From NCBI GenBank assembly GCA_021166685.1, contig JAJPEU010000010.1, forward strand, positions 1-64,000: 64,000 nt of DNA. Direction: 5' to 3'. Numbering within the stretch: the stretch's first letter is position 1; every line of letters begins with the position of its first letter. Below, in pieces: positions 1 through 10,139 of the stretch. Source of the stretch: Sulfurovum sp. (GTDB lineage: Bacteria > Campylobacterota > Campylobacteria > Campylobacterales > Sulfurovaceae). The notes beneath the pieces are model-generated. The model was not told the DNA's origin and searched no databases. It saw only the letters and a list, made by a program, of their open reading frames with translations. Position numbers and translations under genes: made by a program.

Positions 1-60
1 GATACTTTTACCGGCTTTAATGTCTTTAGCAAATTGCTCTACATCTATTTCTATTTTCAT
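1..60 (-). CDS. 5' end of IS256-like (mutator-type) transposase, cut by window edge
   Basis: Only the first 20 codons are inside the window, starting at the ATG at 60-58 on the minus strand. An AAGGA-type ribosome site lies just upstream. The peptide begins [10 protein letters not shown], which resembles the start of IS256-family transposases, but 20 residues cannot prove it. Support comes from the neighbouring sequence: the stretch to about 119 ends in a terminal-repeat-like sequence running out to GGTCCC, and a recombinase gene is broken exactly there. The rest of the gene lies outside the window. Confidence 0.5.
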   Translation of the reverse strand, partial: MKIEIDVEQFAKDIKAGKSI

Positions 61-119
61 TTCTGTGTCCTTGGGTATGTGTTATTTTACCCGATTGACA
101 CAGAATTTTGAACGGTCCC
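1..119 (-). mobile_element. End of an IS256-type insertion sequence
   Basis: The stretch from the transposase start codon to about position 119 contains ACACAGAATTTTGAAC followed by GGTCCC. Read outward-in on the minus strand this is GGGACCGTTCAAAATT, the style of terminal inverted repeat found in IS256-family elements. Directly beyond it, integrase coding sequence starts in mid-gene. The boundary is estimated from where recombinase similarity begins; the other end and the target duplication are outside the window. Confidence 0.5.
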
Positions 120-349
120 TTACTTTAAGTAGAAATATAAAAAAAGCAGTCATAAAATCAAAAATTGATAAAAGAGTTACATCCCATATTTTCCGGCACT
201 CTTATGCTACTCATTTATTACAGGCCGGGATAGATTTAAGAAGTATTCAGGAGTTGTTAGGACACAAATCTGTAGAAACTACAATGATCTACACCCATGT
301 CGTAGCAGAGATGAACAAAGGCAAGGTGGCAAGTCCTTTGGATATGTAA
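120..349 (+). pseudogene. 3' remnant of an integron-type tyrosine recombinase
   Basis: About 75 C-terminal codons remain. They carry the tyrosine-recombinase patch [12 protein letters not shown] (HxxR), [10 protein letters not shown] with the second catalytic His, and the nucleophilic Tyr in TTMIYTHV. The ending SPLDM after a GK-rich turn is typical of integron integrases (IntI) rather than XerC/D. An open frame runs from position 20, but its first 30 or so codons are IS sequence, so it is not a native start. The core and N-terminal domains are missing, so it cannot be active. A second copy of the same 3' end lies at 46834-46972. Confidence 0.8.
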
Positions 350-367
350 ACTGCATACTATGCTATA

Positions 368-2167
368 ATGCTCACAGTAAATACGGGAGTTTATCGTTTG
401 GATCATCAAAAAAAATGTACCGTTACCGGGATAGTTAAACAGCTTGCAGCCTATAAAGATGCGTTGATATTAGGTAATATTATTGCACTCTTGGCAGCGT
501 TTCTGGTTGTGATTATCCCGCTGTTTATCCCGATCCTTGTTGATGAACTTCTTTTAGATAAGCCGCACGGCTATATTGCCTGGATAGAGGCGAACCTGTG
601 GCAAAGCGATACCAAAGGGTATATAGCTGCTGTTTTAATTTTAATCTTAATGCTTCGTCTGCTGAGTACTGTACTCTCAATTGTCCAAACAAAAATATTT
701 ATTTCTATATCAAAAAATATTACATACCGGATGAGAGTTTCTTTGCTTAGCCATCTCAAGAGGGTTTCACTGAAGGCGTATGAGATGATGCGTGTAGGTT
801 CGGTAACATCCAAGCTGGTAACGGATGTAGAAACGATCGATAGTTTTGTAAGCTCAACCATCTCTAGACTGATCATAGCGTCTCTAACGCTCTTTTTTTC
901 TGCAATTGTTTTACTGTGGATTCACTGGCAGTTGGCACTTTTTATTTTAATAACCAATCCTTTGGTTGTTTTTTTTACGGCCAGGTTGTCTAGAAATATA
1001 GGAAGATTAAAAAAAGAGGAGAACAAAGCCGTCGAGGTGTTTCAATCCTCTCTTTCGGAGACACTCGAACTTTTTCATCAAATACGGGCCGCCAATAAGG
1101 AAAATTATTTTTTCGGCAAGAGCGAGGAGAAGGCCAGGATGCTTAAAGAGCATGCCATTGCCTATGGATATAAAAGTGATGCCGCGATACGCTATTCGTA
1201 TCTTATCCTTTTGGGCGGATACGAGATATTCAGGGCAGCGAGCATTCTTGCAGTGGCTTACAGCGATTTAAGTGTGGGACTTATGCTGGCTATTTTCTCT
1301 TATCTTTGGGTCATGGTTACGCCTACACAGGATATCATTAATTTTCAGTATTCGCTCTCTACGGCAAAAGCAGCGTGTGATCGTATTAACGAAATTTATG
1401 CATTAAAGCAGGAGGTCTCAAGGGAGGAAAATATAAATCCGTTTAGGGGAAGAAAGGCTGTAGATATCGAAGTGAAAAATCTCACCTTTTCTTATGTAGA
1501 CGGGAAGAATATATTAGAAAATATCAATATGAAGATTAAAGAGGGCGAAAAGGTTGCCATTGTCGGCGCGAGCGGAAGCGGCAAAACCACTTTGGCCAAT
1601 ATTCTTGTGGGCTTTTATCCGCCCAATGAGGGTGAGATTTTATATGGAGGCATATCAGGCAAAAACTTAAAACTCTCAACGATTAGAGAAAATATTCATT
1701 TGATTTTACAGCATCCTAAACTCTTTAATGATACAATGCGTTTCAATTTAACACTCGGTAAAGGCTACAGTGACGCATTGGTGCAAAAAGCACTTGAAAT
1801 TGCGCAGCTTGCAGAAGTAGTCGAGGGGTTAAGCGAAGGGCTTGATACGCTGATTGGAAAAGATGGCATAAAGCTGAGCGGCGGTCAGCGCCAGCGTGTT
1901 GCTATCGCAAGAATGGTGTTGAGCAATCCAAAGGTAGTCATTTTTGACGAATCCACCTCTGCTTTAGATGTCCACACCGAAGCCAAGCTTTTTAGGGCAT
2001 TGCAGGAATTTTTAAAAGAAAAAACAGTCATTACCATCGCTCACAGATTGAGCACTATACAAAATGCAGCATTTATCTATGTGATCGAAGATGGACAAAT
2101 GACCGACAGCGGTACGCCTGAAACACTTTTAAAAAAGGATGAGAGCTATTTTAGCAAAATGATATAA
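368..2167 (+). CDS. ABC exporter, fused membrane and ATPase domains
   Basis: Half-transporter of the multidrug/lipid exporter type (ABCB-like, MsbA-like architecture). Residues about 30-330 form a six-helix type-1 exporter domain. The ATPase follows with Walker A GASGSGKTT (about 399), signature LSGGQRQR (about 502), Walker B VVIFDES (about 523) and the switch His in AHRLST (about 557). It probably works as a homodimer in the inner membrane; the substrate cannot be read from sequence. The start is uncertain: the ATG at 368 overlaps a TGCTATAAT promoter-like box, so a later in-frame start (for example TTG at 398) may be used. It follows an integrase relic and precedes uppP in the same direction. 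Confidence 0.88.
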   Translation: MLTVNTGVYRLDHQKKCTVTGIVKQLAAYKDALILGNIIALLAAFLVVIIPLFIPILVDELLLDKPHGYIAWIEANLWQSDTKGYIAAVLILILMLRLLSTVLSIVQTKIFISISKNITYRMRVSLLSHLKRVSLKAYEMMRVGSVTSKLVTDVETIDSFVSSTISRLIIASLTLFFSAIVLLWIHWQLALFILITNPLVVFFTARLSRNIGRLKKEENKAVEVFQSSLSETLELFHQIRAANKENYFFGKSEEKARMLKEHAIAYGYKSDAAIRYSYLILLGGYEIFRAASILAVAYSDLSVGLMLAIFSYLWVMVTPTQDIINFQYSLSTAKAACDRINEIYALKQEVSREENINPFRGRKAVDIEVKNLTFSYVDGKNILENINMKIKEGEKVAIVGASGSGKTTLANILVGFYPPNEGEILYGGISGKNLKLSTIRENIHLILQHPKLFNDTMRFNLTLGKGYSDALVQKALEIAQLAEVVEGLSEGLDTLIGKDGIKLSGGQRQRVAIARMVLSNPKVVIFDESTSALDVHTEAKLFRALQEFLKEKTVITIAHRLSTIQNAAFIYVIEDGQMTDSGTPETLLKKDESYFSKMI

Positions 2168-2208
2168 AAGGGGATGCTCTATGCTCTTTTTTGTTTTAAG
2201 GGATATAT

Positions 2209-2973
2209 ATGGATATTTTTCAAGCAATCATAATCGGGATCATTGAAGGCTTTACCGAGTTTTTGCCTATTTCTTCAACAGGGCACATGATAGTGGCAAG
2301 TCATTTTTTGGGAGTTTCACAAAATAATCTAACCAAAGCCTATGAGGTGATTATACAATTTGCTGCGATTTTGGCTGTGATGCTCATCTATAAAGAAAAG
2401 ATCAGTTTTAAAAAAAATATACTCTGGCAAAAACTTCTTTTGGCTTTTCTTCCCTTGGCTATAGTAGGTTTTGTCTTCAAGGATCAGGTTAAGGCACTTT
2501 TTACTGTGCAAATTGTGGCATGGATGTTTATTGTCGGCGGAGTAGTGTTTTTGGCGGTAGAGTATTTTTATAAAAACAAACAGATTCATCTTGCAGATGT
2601 TGAGGATGTAAGCTACAAGCAGGCGTTGTGGATAGGAATAGCCCAAATATTTTCTTTGATTCCCGGAACCAGCAGGGCCGGAGCTACAATCATCGGGGGT
2701 TTATTGGTTGGACTGGACAGAAAAACATCTTCAGAGTTCTCTTTTTTGCTTGCCATTCCCGTTATGATGGCAGTAAGCGGATATGATCTGCTAAAACATT
2801 ACCATGAGTTTGCCGATGCACACTGGATGGCGTTTTTTGTAGGTTTTGTCGTTGCTTTTATGGTGGCATATGCAACCATCAAGCTTTTTTTGACTTTTTT
2901 ACAGCATTTTACATTCGTTGCGTTCGGTATCTATCGTATCATATTTGGTGTAATTTTGTTAACATTGATGTAG
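2209..2973 (+). CDS. uppP: Undecaprenyl-diphosphate phosphatase (BacA/UppP)
   Basis: Integral membrane enzyme that removes a phosphate from undecaprenyl diphosphate to recycle the lipid carrier for peptidoglycan and surface polysaccharides. The family motifs are intact: EGFTEFLPISSTGH near residues 13-27 and PGTSRAGATIIGG near 152-164, with the catalytic Glu, Ser and Arg residues. The 254-residue length is normal and the chain is hydrophobic throughout with about eight helices. It lies 41 bases after the ABC exporter and may share its transcript. Confidence 0.96.
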   Translation: MDIFQAIIIGIIEGFTEFLPISSTGHMIVASHFLGVSQNNLTKAYEVIIQFAAILAVMLIYKEKISFKKNILWQKLLLAFLPLAIVGFVFKDQVKALFTVQIVAWMFIVGGVVFLAVEYFYKNKQIHLADVEDVSYKQALWIGIAQIFSLIPGTSRAGATIIGGLLVGLDRKTSSEFSFLLAIPVMMAVSGYDLLKHYHEFADAHWMAFFVGFVVAFMVAYATIKLFLTFLQHFTFVAFGIYRIIFGVILLTLM

Positions 2974-3066
2974 CGTCGATCATAACAAAGGTTGAATTTA
3001 TAAAAGTTCTTGCGAGGGCTTTATTTAAGTTCAAAATCTATTTGAACATTGACATGAAGGTAAAAT

Positions 3067-4449
3067 ATGAAATTTAGTGATTTTGATTTTCATCCTGACC
3101 TCTTTAGGGGGATAAAAATAGCAGGATTTAAAGAACCAAGTCCCATTCAGAAGATGGCGATACCTATCGTTGCAAACGGCAGCGATATGGTAGGGCAGGC
3201 CCATACGGGTACAGGAAAAACAGCAGCATTCGGTCTGCCGATTATAGATAAGATTGCCAAAGGAGAGATAGAGCGTGCATTGGTGATTACCCCGACAAGA
3301 GAGTTGGCTACACAAGTAGCCGATGAACTTTATCATTTGGGACGTTTTGCCGGCATTAGAACCTTGACGGTTTATGGCGGGGTAGGATACGGGAGACAGA
3401 TAGCCTTGATTCATAAGGGGGTACAGATCGTTGTGGCTACACCCGGCAGGCTTAAAGATCTTTATAAAAAAGGAAAAATAGAGACATTTAATCCGGAGAT
3501 TGTTGTTTTGGATGAAGCTGACGAGATGCTCGATATGGGATTTCTGGATGAGATCAAAGAGATATTTGAGTATATTCCCCAAAACAGACAAACGTTACTT
3601 TTTTCTGCTACGATGCCTGAACCCATTAAAGCATTGGCAAATGATATTTTGTATAAACCGGAATTTATTTCAGTGGTGGATCAAGAAGAGACAACAAACA
3701 ATATCATAGACCAGCGCTATTATGTGATTAACGAAGAACAAAGAGATGAAGCGTTGGTGAGATTGCTTGAGACAGAAGAGACGAACAAGTGTCTTGTGTT
3801 TTGCCGTATGAAACGTGAGGTTGAACGAGTGGCGGAGCATCTTGAAGCCATGGGATTCAATGCTAAGGGGCTTCACGGGGATATGGAGCAGATGGAGAGG
3901 GACGAAGTTGTCAAAGCGTACAGAAAAGGACAAGTGAAGATCATGGTTGCAACGGATGTGGCAGCACGGGGACTTGATGTGAAAGATGTCACTCATGTAT
4001 TTAATTATCATATCCCTTTTGATCCCCAAAGCTATGTCCACCGTATCGGCCGTACCGGACGTGCAGGCAAAAGCGGCCAAGCCATTACCCTTGTGACAAC
4101 CGAAGAGTTTAGGGAACTTCAGCGTATCCAAAAAGAGGTAGGGGCGCATATGCGTTTGTCCACCATAGAAGGGGGTGAAGGGATTGACGAGTCCGGCCGT
4201 GAATATTTGGCAGAACAGATCAGAGACATCCCTATTCATCCTGATGCTTCTGCGATGGTGGCATTTATGGGAGAGATGGACCAGCAGATTTTACTGGAAA
4301 AACTCATGTCTCGCATCATAGAACAGGAGCATCACGCGATGACTTCCCGTATAGGGTTTGATCAAGAGATGGTAGACGATATGATGCAAAATTATGCAGA
4401 TGAGCAGAAAGTTACGAGACAGAACAATCGAAGAAAAAAAAGAAGATAA
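3067..4449 (+). CDS. DEAD-box ATP-dependent RNA helicase
   Basis: Full two-lobe helicase of 460 residues. It shows the Q motif (GFKEPSPIQ), motif I AHTGTGKT (44-51), PTRELA, motif II DEAD (148-151), SAT (about 179), and motif VI HRIGRTGRAGK (about 324). The family unwinds RNA duplexes in ribosome assembly or mRNA decay. The C-terminal extension is acidic and then ends in a basic RNNRRKKRR tail, a common RNA-binding addition. It is distinct from the RhlE-like helicase at 12750. Confidence 0.94.
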   Translation: MKFSDFDFHPDLFRGIKIAGFKEPSPIQKMAIPIVANGSDMVGQAHTGTGKTAAFGLPIIDKIAKGEIERALVITPTRELATQVADELYHLGRFAGIRTLTVYGGVGYGRQIALIHKGVQIVVATPGRLKDLYKKGKIETFNPEIVVLDEADEMLDMGFLDEIKEIFEYIPQNRQTLLFSATMPEPIKALANDILYKPEFISVVDQEETTNNIIDQRYYVINEEQRDEALVRLLETEETNKCLVFCRMKREVERVAEHLEAMGFNAKGLHGDMEQMERDEVVKAYRKGQVKIMVATDVAARGLDVKDVTHVFNYHIPFDPQSYVHRIGRTGRAGKSGQAITLVTTEEFRELQRIQKEVGAHMRLSTIEGGEGIDESGREYLAEQIRDIPIHPDASAMVAFMGEMDQQILLEKLMSRIIEQEHHAMTSRIGFDQEMVDDMMQNYADEQKVTRQNNRRKKRR

Positions 4450-4522
4450 TTATTTTTTTTACCTTGAAACAAGCAAAAGTGTTTTAAAATTTCGTTACAA
4501 ATTTGAAATAAGGTTGTCTTAG

Positions 4523-4765
4523 ATGGATATAGTGGGCGAAAGCATTAAATTTATGGTGCTGGGAATGTTAGTGGTATTTACTTTTATTTACGTTCTTGTT
4601 GTACTGATGGGTGTCCAGGCAAAAATTATCAACAAATTTTTTCCTGAAAAAAAGCAGCCAATGGTTTCTTCTGCCTCAGGAGCCGCCCCTGGCGAAGCGG
4701 CAGAAGAAGAATCGCGCCGTATCGCAGCAATCATCGCAGCAGTCTCAGAGTTTCGTAAAAATTAA
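4523..4765 (+). CDS. oadG: Oxaloacetate decarboxylase gamma chain
   Basis: An 80-residue protein with one membrane helix at about residues 9-32 followed by a charged, Ala/Glu-rich cytoplasmic tail. This is the architecture of OadG, which anchors the alpha subunit to the membrane beta subunit of the Na+-pumping decarboxylase. Sequence alone would be weak, but its place directly before oadA and oadB makes the call firm. Spacing to oadA is 20 bases. Confidence 0.85.
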   Translation: MDIVGESIKFMVLGMLVVFTFIYVLVVLMGVQAKIINKFFPEKKQPMVSSASGAAPGEAAEEESRRIAAIIAAVSEFRKN

Positions 4766-4785
4766 TCATACATAAGGTATCGTAA

Positions 4786-6621
4786 ATGGCTAAAAAATAT
4801 ATTGATGTAATGGATACAACTTTCAGGGACGGTTTTCAATCTGTCTTTGGCGGTCGTGTACTTATGAATGATTTCTTTCCTGCAGTCGAAGCAGCAAAGA
4901 AAGCAGGGATCACACATTTTGAGTTTGGAGGGGGGGCAAGATTTCAATCACTCTTCTTTTATCTTCAGGAAAATGCATTTGAAATGATGGACGGTTTCAG
5001 AGAAATCGTGGGGCCTGATGTAAATTTACAAGTGCTTTCTAGGGGTATCAACACCGTGATGCTGGATACCGGAAGCCGCGAAATGATTGAGTTGTTTGCC
5101 AAAATGTTTAAAAAACACGGTACAACAACTGTGCGTAACTTTGACGCGCTCAATGATGCTAATAACCTTGCCTATAGCGCAGAATGTATCAAAAAATATG
5201 ACATGAACCATGAAGTAGTTGTGACCATGATGGATCTGCCTCCAGGATGCAAGGGCGCGCATGATGTAACTTTTTATGAGAAGACATTAAGAAATATTTT
5301 AGATAGCGGTATTCCGTTTGACAGCGTATGCTTTAAGGATGCATCAGGTACTGCAAATCCTCATAAAGTCTATGAAACGATTTATATGGCAAGAAAATTG
5401 TTAGGCGAAAGTGTGCATTTGAGATTGCATACGCATGAAACAGCCGGAGTATCAGTATCTTCTTACCTTGCCGCACTTGAGGCTGGAGCCAATGGTATAG
5501 ACATGGCAGCTTCTCCGGTAAGCGGGGGAACTTCTCAGCCGGATATTCTTACTATGCTGCATGCCACAAAAGGAACCAACTACAATCTTGGCGACTTGCA
5601 GCTGGATAAAGTACTCAAATATGAAGAGACGCTCAAAGCATGCCTCGCTGACTACATGATCCCGCCGGAAGCAACACAGGTGTCGCCTTTAATCCCATTT
5701 TCTCCAATGCCGGGCGGCGCACTTACTGCAAATACCCAAATGATGAGAGATTCCGGAGAACTCGAAAAATTTGATCAAGTGATTGCTGCGATGAAAGAGG
5801 TTGTGGAACGTGGTGGATACGGAACATCCGTTACGCCGGTGAGCCAGTTTTATTGGCAGCAGGCGTACGCAAACGTAATGTTTGGCCCGTGGAAGCAAAT
5901 TGCTCCCGGTTATGGACGTATGGTGCTTGGTTATTTTGGAAAAACTCCGGTTCAAGCAGACGATGAGATCATTAAGCTGGCGAGCGAGAAGCTTGGGCTT
6001 GAGCCTACCACCGAAAATCCTTTGGATATTGCAGATCGTGATGAAACAAAATCGATTGCGTATTGGACCACAGTGCTTCAAAAAGAGGGTCTGAAAACAA
6101 CGGAAGAGAATATTTTTATTGCAGGAGCATGTGATAAAAAAGGAATTGCATTTTTGAAAGGGGAAAGCCCTCTCATGGTAAGAAAAGGTAAACACATTAA
6201 AAGCGGAGAAACTCAAATGGCAGGAAATTATAAAGTAGTAGTAGATGGAAAACAATACGATGTTCAGGTGGTAGAAGGTGATGCAAACATCGAAATCAAG
6301 GAAGTATCGGTTGTTACTGCCCCGGAAAAATTAGCTGTTGCGGCAGGCGGCACAGGAAGCACTGTTGCAGCCCCTGAAAAAGTAGCTGTTCCTGTAGGCG
6401 GTGCAGGAAGTATTGAAATTCATTCCCAAACACCGGGAACTATTTGGAAAATTTTAGTTAATCCGGGTGACAGCATCAAAGAGGGAGAAAAGATTATGAT
6501 CCTTGAAGCGATGAAGATGGAGATAGATATCGTAGCGCCAATAGACGGTGTGGTTGCATCAGTTAACGTCAAAGTAAATGATTCTGTGATAGACGGACAG
6601 CTTTTGGCAACAATGGAGTAG
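4786..6621 (+). CDS. oadA: Oxaloacetate decarboxylase alpha / pyruvate carboxylase B subunit, biotin-dependent
   Basis: Carboxyltransferase that moves CO2 between oxaloacetate and a protein-bound biotin. The N-terminal TIM barrel has the metal and substrate motif [11 protein letters not shown] (about 9-19), the lysine motif [11 protein letters not shown] (about 182) and the HTHET metal ligands (about 216). An Ala/Pro/Val-rich linker with two similar APEK(L/V)AV segments leads to a C-terminal biotinyl domain with EAMKMEI (biotin Lys about 576). RDGFQS replaces the RDAHQS common in this family. No biotin carboxylase gene is nearby and oadG/oadB flank it, so the Na+-pumping decarboxylase role is more likely than pyruvate carboxylase. 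Confidence 0.93.
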   Translation: MAKKYIDVMDTTFRDGFQSVFGGRVLMNDFFPAVEAAKKAGITHFEFGGGARFQSLFFYLQENAFEMMDGFREIVGPDVNLQVLSRGINTVMLDTGSREMIELFAKMFKKHGTTTVRNFDALNDANNLAYSAECIKKYDMNHEVVVTMMDLPPGCKGAHDVTFYEKTLRNILDSGIPFDSVCFKDASGTANPHKVYETIYMARKLLGESVHLRLHTHETAGVSVSSYLAALEAGANGIDMAASPVSGGTSQPDILTMLHATKGTNYNLGDLQLDKVLKYEETLKACLADYMIPPEATQVSPLIPFSPMPGGALTANTQMMRDSGELEKFDQVIAAMKEVVERGGYGTSVTPVSQFYWQQAYANVMFGPWKQIAPGYGRMVLGYFGKTPVQADDEIIKLASEKLGLEPTTENPLDIADRDETKSIAYWTTVLQKEGLKTTEENIFIAGACDKKGIAFLKGESPLMVRKGKHIKSGETQMAGNYKVVVDGKQYDVQVVEGDANIEIKEVSVVTAPEKLAVAAGGTGSTVAAPEKVAVPVGGAGSIEIHSQTPGTIWKILVNPGDSIKEGEKIMILEAMKMEIDIVAPIDGVVASVNVKVNDSVIDGQLLATME

Positions 6622-6623
6622 TG

Positions 6624-7955
6624 ATGAAGATAAAACATCTCTTTTTTTCGATGTTGATGGCCTTTGTGGCGTCGACTTCTTTTCTGCACGCGCAAGAACA
6701 TGCATCAGCTACAGCACAAACAGAGCAACCCAAATCTGATGTTTATGTCGAAAAATCAATGACTCAATTGGCTTCCAGTTTTTACGATACCACCGGTCTT
6801 AAAGCAATGATCTCTCCCAAAGAAGAAGTAGCTAATGGCGAAGGTGAAAAGATGAGTCTTTTCGCGCAGAGCTGGGGTAGATTGATCATGTTTGTGATTA
6901 TTTTCTTTCTTTTTTATCTGGCTATTGCAAAAGGTTTTGAGCCATTATTGCTTTTGCCGATTGCTTTTGGGGGATTACTCGCCAATATTCCCGTTGCCAA
7001 TATGACAGGCGATCACGGAATGCTTGGTATTATTTACAACATGGGTATTGCCAATGAATTTTTCCCGTTGCTTATCTTTATGGGGGTTGGAGCAATGACG
7101 GACTTCGGTCCATTGCTGGCAAACCCAAAAACAGCTCTCTTGGGAGGTGCAGCACAATTTGCAATTTTTGGATCGTTAGTGGGAGCCGCAGCGCTTTCTC
7201 AATATACGGGATTGGTTGATTTCTCATTGCAGCAATGTTCGGCAATCAGTATTATAGGCGGAGCAGATGGCCCAACTTCAATTTTTATCGCTTCAAAATT
7301 GGCACCTGAGCTTATGGGAGCTATCGCTGTGGCGGCATACTCCTATATGGCGCTTGTACCGGTTATCCAGCCTCCGATAATGAAAGCGCTGACTACCAAA
7401 GAAGAACGTCGAATTGTGATGAAGCCGACACGAAAAGTGCACAAGCTTGAAAAATTAATTTTTCCATTGCTTGTCATCGTAATGACATTTCTTGTTTTGC
7501 CTGATGCGGCACCGCTGATTGGAGCATTTGTGTTTGGAAACTTTGCAAAAGAATCCGGGGTGGTAGACAGGCTGAGTAATGAGATGCAAAACTCATTGAT
7601 TAATATTGTAACCATTTTCTTGGGTCTGGGTGTCGGATCAAAGCTTGCTTCTGATAAATTCCTTGTCATGGAAACATTGGGGATTATGGTTATCGGACTT
7701 TTAGCATTTGCTGCGGGTACTGCAGCGGGTGTTTTGATGGCTAAACTGATGAATAAATTTTCAAAAGAACCGATCAATCCTCTTATCGGAGCCGCAGGAG
7801 TTTCTGCTGTACCGATGGCAGCAAGGGTTGCAAGTAAAGTAGGCGCTGAAGCAAGGCCTGGAAATATTCTACTTATGCATGCAATGGGGCCAAATGTTGC
7901 AGGTGTAATAGGATCAGCTGTTGCAGCAGGTGTATTGCTGTCGATATTTAAATAA
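6624..7955 (+). CDS. oadB: Oxaloacetate decarboxylase beta chain, Na+ pump, with N-terminal extension
   Basis: Membrane subunit that couples decarboxylation of carboxybiotin to Na+ export. From about residue 90 it carries family landmarks: [30 protein letters not shown] and C-terminal [15 protein letters not shown]. Unlike typical OadB, it has about 80 extra N-terminal residues: a signal-like hydrophobic start ending near LHAQ, then a polar Gln/Glu-rich stretch. GTG at 6621 is directly followed by ATG at 6624; either keeps oadA and oadB almost touching, so translation is probably coupled. Confidence 0.93.
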   Translation: MKIKHLFFSMLMAFVASTSFLHAQEHASATAQTEQPKSDVYVEKSMTQLASSFYDTTGLKAMISPKEEVANGEGEKMSLFAQSWGRLIMFVIIFFLFYLAIAKGFEPLLLLPIAFGGLLANIPVANMTGDHGMLGIIYNMGIANEFFPLLIFMGVGAMTDFGPLLANPKTALLGGAAQFAIFGSLVGAAALSQYTGLVDFSLQQCSAISIIGGADGPTSIFIASKLAPELMGAIAVAAYSYMALVPVIQPPIMKALTTKEERRIVMKPTRKVHKLEKLIFPLLVIVMTFLVLPDAAPLIGAFVFGNFAKESGVVDRLSNEMQNSLINIVTIFLGLGVGSKLASDKFLVMETLGIMVIGLLAFAAGTAAGVLMAKLMNKFSKEPINPLIGAAGVSAVPMAARVASKVGAEARPGNILLMHAMGPNVAGVIGSAVAAGVLLSIFK

Positions 7956-7967
7956 AACAAAGAGGAT

Positions 7968-9563
7968 ATGATGAGTATTAAGACGCCCAAGGGGCTTGAA
8001 AAACTAGGATTAAAAAATATTGGAGAAATATATTATAATTTAAGTTTTGATGAACTTCAAGCGCATGAAGTTAATCGTGGAGAATGTAAAATCTCTACAT
8101 CAGGCACAGCTATTTGTGATACGGGTATCTTTACAGGAAGAAGTCCTAAAGATAAATATTTTGTCAACCAAGAGCCATCCAATAAACACATTGCATGGGG
8201 AAATGTAAATAGACCTATTGAAAAAAAGATATTCAATGAACTTTTTGATCTTGCGAAAAAAGAACTTTCAGGAAAAAATATTTATATCAACGATGTGTAT
8301 GCCGGCGCCAGCAAAGAAAGCCGAAGATCTATCCGCTTTATTACCGAAGTGGCTTGGCAGGCACATTTTGTGACCAACATGTTCATTCGGCCGACTCAAG
8401 ACGAATTGGAAAGTTTTGAGCCCGATTTTACAGTCTACAATGCATGTAAAACGGTAGACGAGAACTACAAGGCGCATGGTTTAAATTCTGATGTATTTAT
8501 TGCTTTTGATATCGAAGATACGATTTGCGTAATCGGCGGTACCTGGTATGGCGGAGAGATGAAAAAAGGTATCTTCTCGATGATGAACTATTGGTTGCCG
8601 CTTGAAAATAAACTTCCTATGCACTGTTCGGCCAATGTAGGCAAAAACGGTGATGTTTGTCTTTTTTTTGGTCTTTCAGGTACAGGAAAGACCACACTTT
8701 CGACTGATCCAAACAGAGCGCTTATTGGCGACGATGAGCACGGATGGGACAATAACGGTGTTTTCAATTTTGAGGGCGGATGTTATGCGAAAGTAATCAA
8801 TCTGGATCCTAAAAGCGAACCTGAGATTTACGGCGCTATCAGAAAAGATGCTCTTTTGGAAAATGTTGTTTATGATGACAACGGAAGGGTTGATTATTCT
8901 GATGCTTCTAAAACGGAAAATACCCGCGTTTCGTATCCTATTGAACATATTGAAAATTATCAAGTAGGACTTCAGGCAGGGCATCCAAGCAATATAATTT
9001 TTCTTACGGCGGATGCATTTGGTGTGCTCCCTCCCGTAAGCAAGCTTACCAAAGAGCAGGCGATGTACTATTTCCTTAGCGGATATACCGCTAAAGTGGC
9101 CGGTACCGAAAGAGGAATCACGGAGCCTGTGGCAACTTTTTCTGCCTGTTTTGGTGAGGCTTTCCTGCCGTTGCATCCAACGGTATATGCTAAGCTTTTA
9201 GGTGAAAAAATAGATAAACACGGTGTAAATGTTTATCTTGTGAATACCGGCTGGACAGGGGGTTCTTATGGAAAAGGGAAACGCATGAGCATCAAAGATA
9301 CCAGAGCCTGCATTGAAGGAATTCTTAACGGGTCAATCAACGATGCACAGTTTGATACTCTTCCTATTTTTAACCTTGCCATCCCCAAAGCACTTGACGG
9401 TGTAAATGATAATGCTATACTCAATCCAAGAGAGACATGGAAAGATAAGACCAAATATGATGCAATGCTTGCAAAGTTGGCAAAAATGTTCCAAGAAAAC
9501 TTCCGCCGATACGATGATAGAGGCGGTGAATTTGACTATGCTTCTGCAGGCCCTCAGCTTTAA
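7968..9563 (+). CDS. pckA: Phosphoenolpyruvate carboxykinase (ATP)
   Basis: Converts oxaloacetate plus ATP to PEP and CO2, the entry to gluconeogenesis. All expected motifs are present: RSPKDKYFV near the N-terminus, the kinase P-loop [11 protein letters not shown] (about 235), IGDDEHGW (about 255) and TGWTGGSYG (about 427). The 531-residue length is normal. ATG at 7968 is followed immediately by another ATG at 7971. It lies 12 bases after oadB, so it is probably co-transcribed with the decarboxylase that acts on the same metabolite. Confidence 0.97.
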   Translation: MMSIKTPKGLEKLGLKNIGEIYYNLSFDELQAHEVNRGECKISTSGTAICDTGIFTGRSPKDKYFVNQEPSNKHIAWGNVNRPIEKKIFNELFDLAKKELSGKNIYINDVYAGASKESRRSIRFITEVAWQAHFVTNMFIRPTQDELESFEPDFTVYNACKTVDENYKAHGLNSDVFIAFDIEDTICVIGGTWYGGEMKKGIFSMMNYWLPLENKLPMHCSANVGKNGDVCLFFGLSGTGKTTLSTDPNRALIGDDEHGWDNNGVFNFEGGCYAKVINLDPKSEPEIYGAIRKDALLENVVYDDNGRVDYSDASKTENTRVSYPIEHIENYQVGLQAGHPSNIIFLTADAFGVLPPVSKLTKEQAMYYFLSGYTAKVAGTERGITEPVATFSACFGEAFLPLHPTVYAKLLGEKIDKHGVNVYLVNTGWTGGSYGKGKRMSIKDTRACIEGILNGSINDAQFDTLPIFNLAIPKALDGVNDNAILNPRETWKDKTKYDAMLAKLAKMFQENFRRYDDRGGEFDYASAGPQL

Positions 9564-9575
9564 TTCTCTTGTTCT

Positions 9576-9608
9576 GCAAAGATTCCCTGCAGGAGAGTCT
9601 TTGCTCTT
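9576..9608 (+). terminator. Possible weak terminator after pckA
   Basis: A dyad GCAAAGA (9576-9582) pairs with TCTTTGC (9598-9604), and the inner TTCC/GGAG-like bases may extend it. Only a short T-containing stretch follows, so termination may be partial and the small downstream gene may be read through. Confidence 0.4.
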
Positions 9609-9667
9609 ATGTGACTCTAAGAAATCTAGAGTATAGTTCCATATATCAAAGTCTAAAGGAAAAGCAA

Positions 9668-9856
9668 ATGGATGTAAACAAAATTAGAAAAGTATGCAGA
9701 CCAATTAGAATTGCAGTAGGGCTTATATTGATCGGTATAGGCTTTTATACCGACATTAAATGGTTCTATCTTGGGATTATCCCATTGATTGCAGGGCTTT
9801 CAAATTTTTGTCCGCTTTGTATGATTACTAAAAAGTGTGACACTGAAATAAAATAA
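9668..9856 (+). CDS. Small DUF2892/YgaP-like membrane protein
   Basis: A 62-residue protein with two hydrophobic segments (about 13-27 and 29-47) and the motif FCPLCMITKKC near the end. This matches DUF2892-type inner membrane proteins (related to the C-terminal part of YgaP), often near sulfur or redox genes; function unsettled. The frame is open upstream, but ATG 9668 is chosen because the AAAGGAAAAGC ribosome site precedes it and the protein homology starts there. A strong hairpin follows. Confidence 0.72.
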   Translation: MDVNKIRKVCRPIRIAVGLILIGIGFYTDIKWFYLGIIPLIAGLSNFCPLCMITKKCDTEIK

Positions 9857-9858
9857 AA

Positions 9859-9888
9859 AACACAAACAGGCTCCTGCTTGTTTGTGTT
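9859..9888. terminator. Strong hairpin terminator
   Basis: AACACAAACAGGC pairs with GCTTGTTTGTGTT, a 13-bp stem with one G-T pair and a short loop, right after the DUF2892 gene. The flanking AATAAAAAA on the left gives a T-run when read on the minus strand, so it is better formed for minus-strand transcripts than for the plus-strand gene it follows. It is probably bidirectional. Confidence 0.65.
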
Positions 9889-10139
9889 GATCTTCTCCTT
9901 CTCTGGTAAGCATTACAAAGAACTATCTTTAAATAAGTGTTAAAAGATAATTTTGTATTATTAAAGAGCTTTCAAAGACACTCAAAAATTTCACGATATT
10001 AAGTGTATTTCAAGACATTTCATAAAAATGTATTGATGTGTGCTATAAGCAAAAACAGGTTCCATACGAACAATATAAAAGAATATTACAAAATTTAAAG
10101 ATATCAACAGCTAGACTAATTTGACTTTGGGATAAAAAC
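9889..10139 (+). promoter_or_regulatory. 251-bp gap before mgtE, no gene seen
   Basis: AT-rich, no credible ORF. It should hold the mgtE promoter and leader. I looked for a magnesium-responsive (M-box) leader and see no convincing match, though it could be too divergent to spot by eye. Confidence 0.3.

Noticed and set aside
3031-3591. Long minus-strand frames opposite the DEAD-box gene and other real genes
   Set aside because: They mirror the codon pattern of the plus-strand genes, have no ribosome site or family similarity, and would overlap them fully.
9889-10139. M-box magnesium riboswitch before mgtE
   Set aside because: No convincing conserved core could be seen by eye; needs a covariance search.
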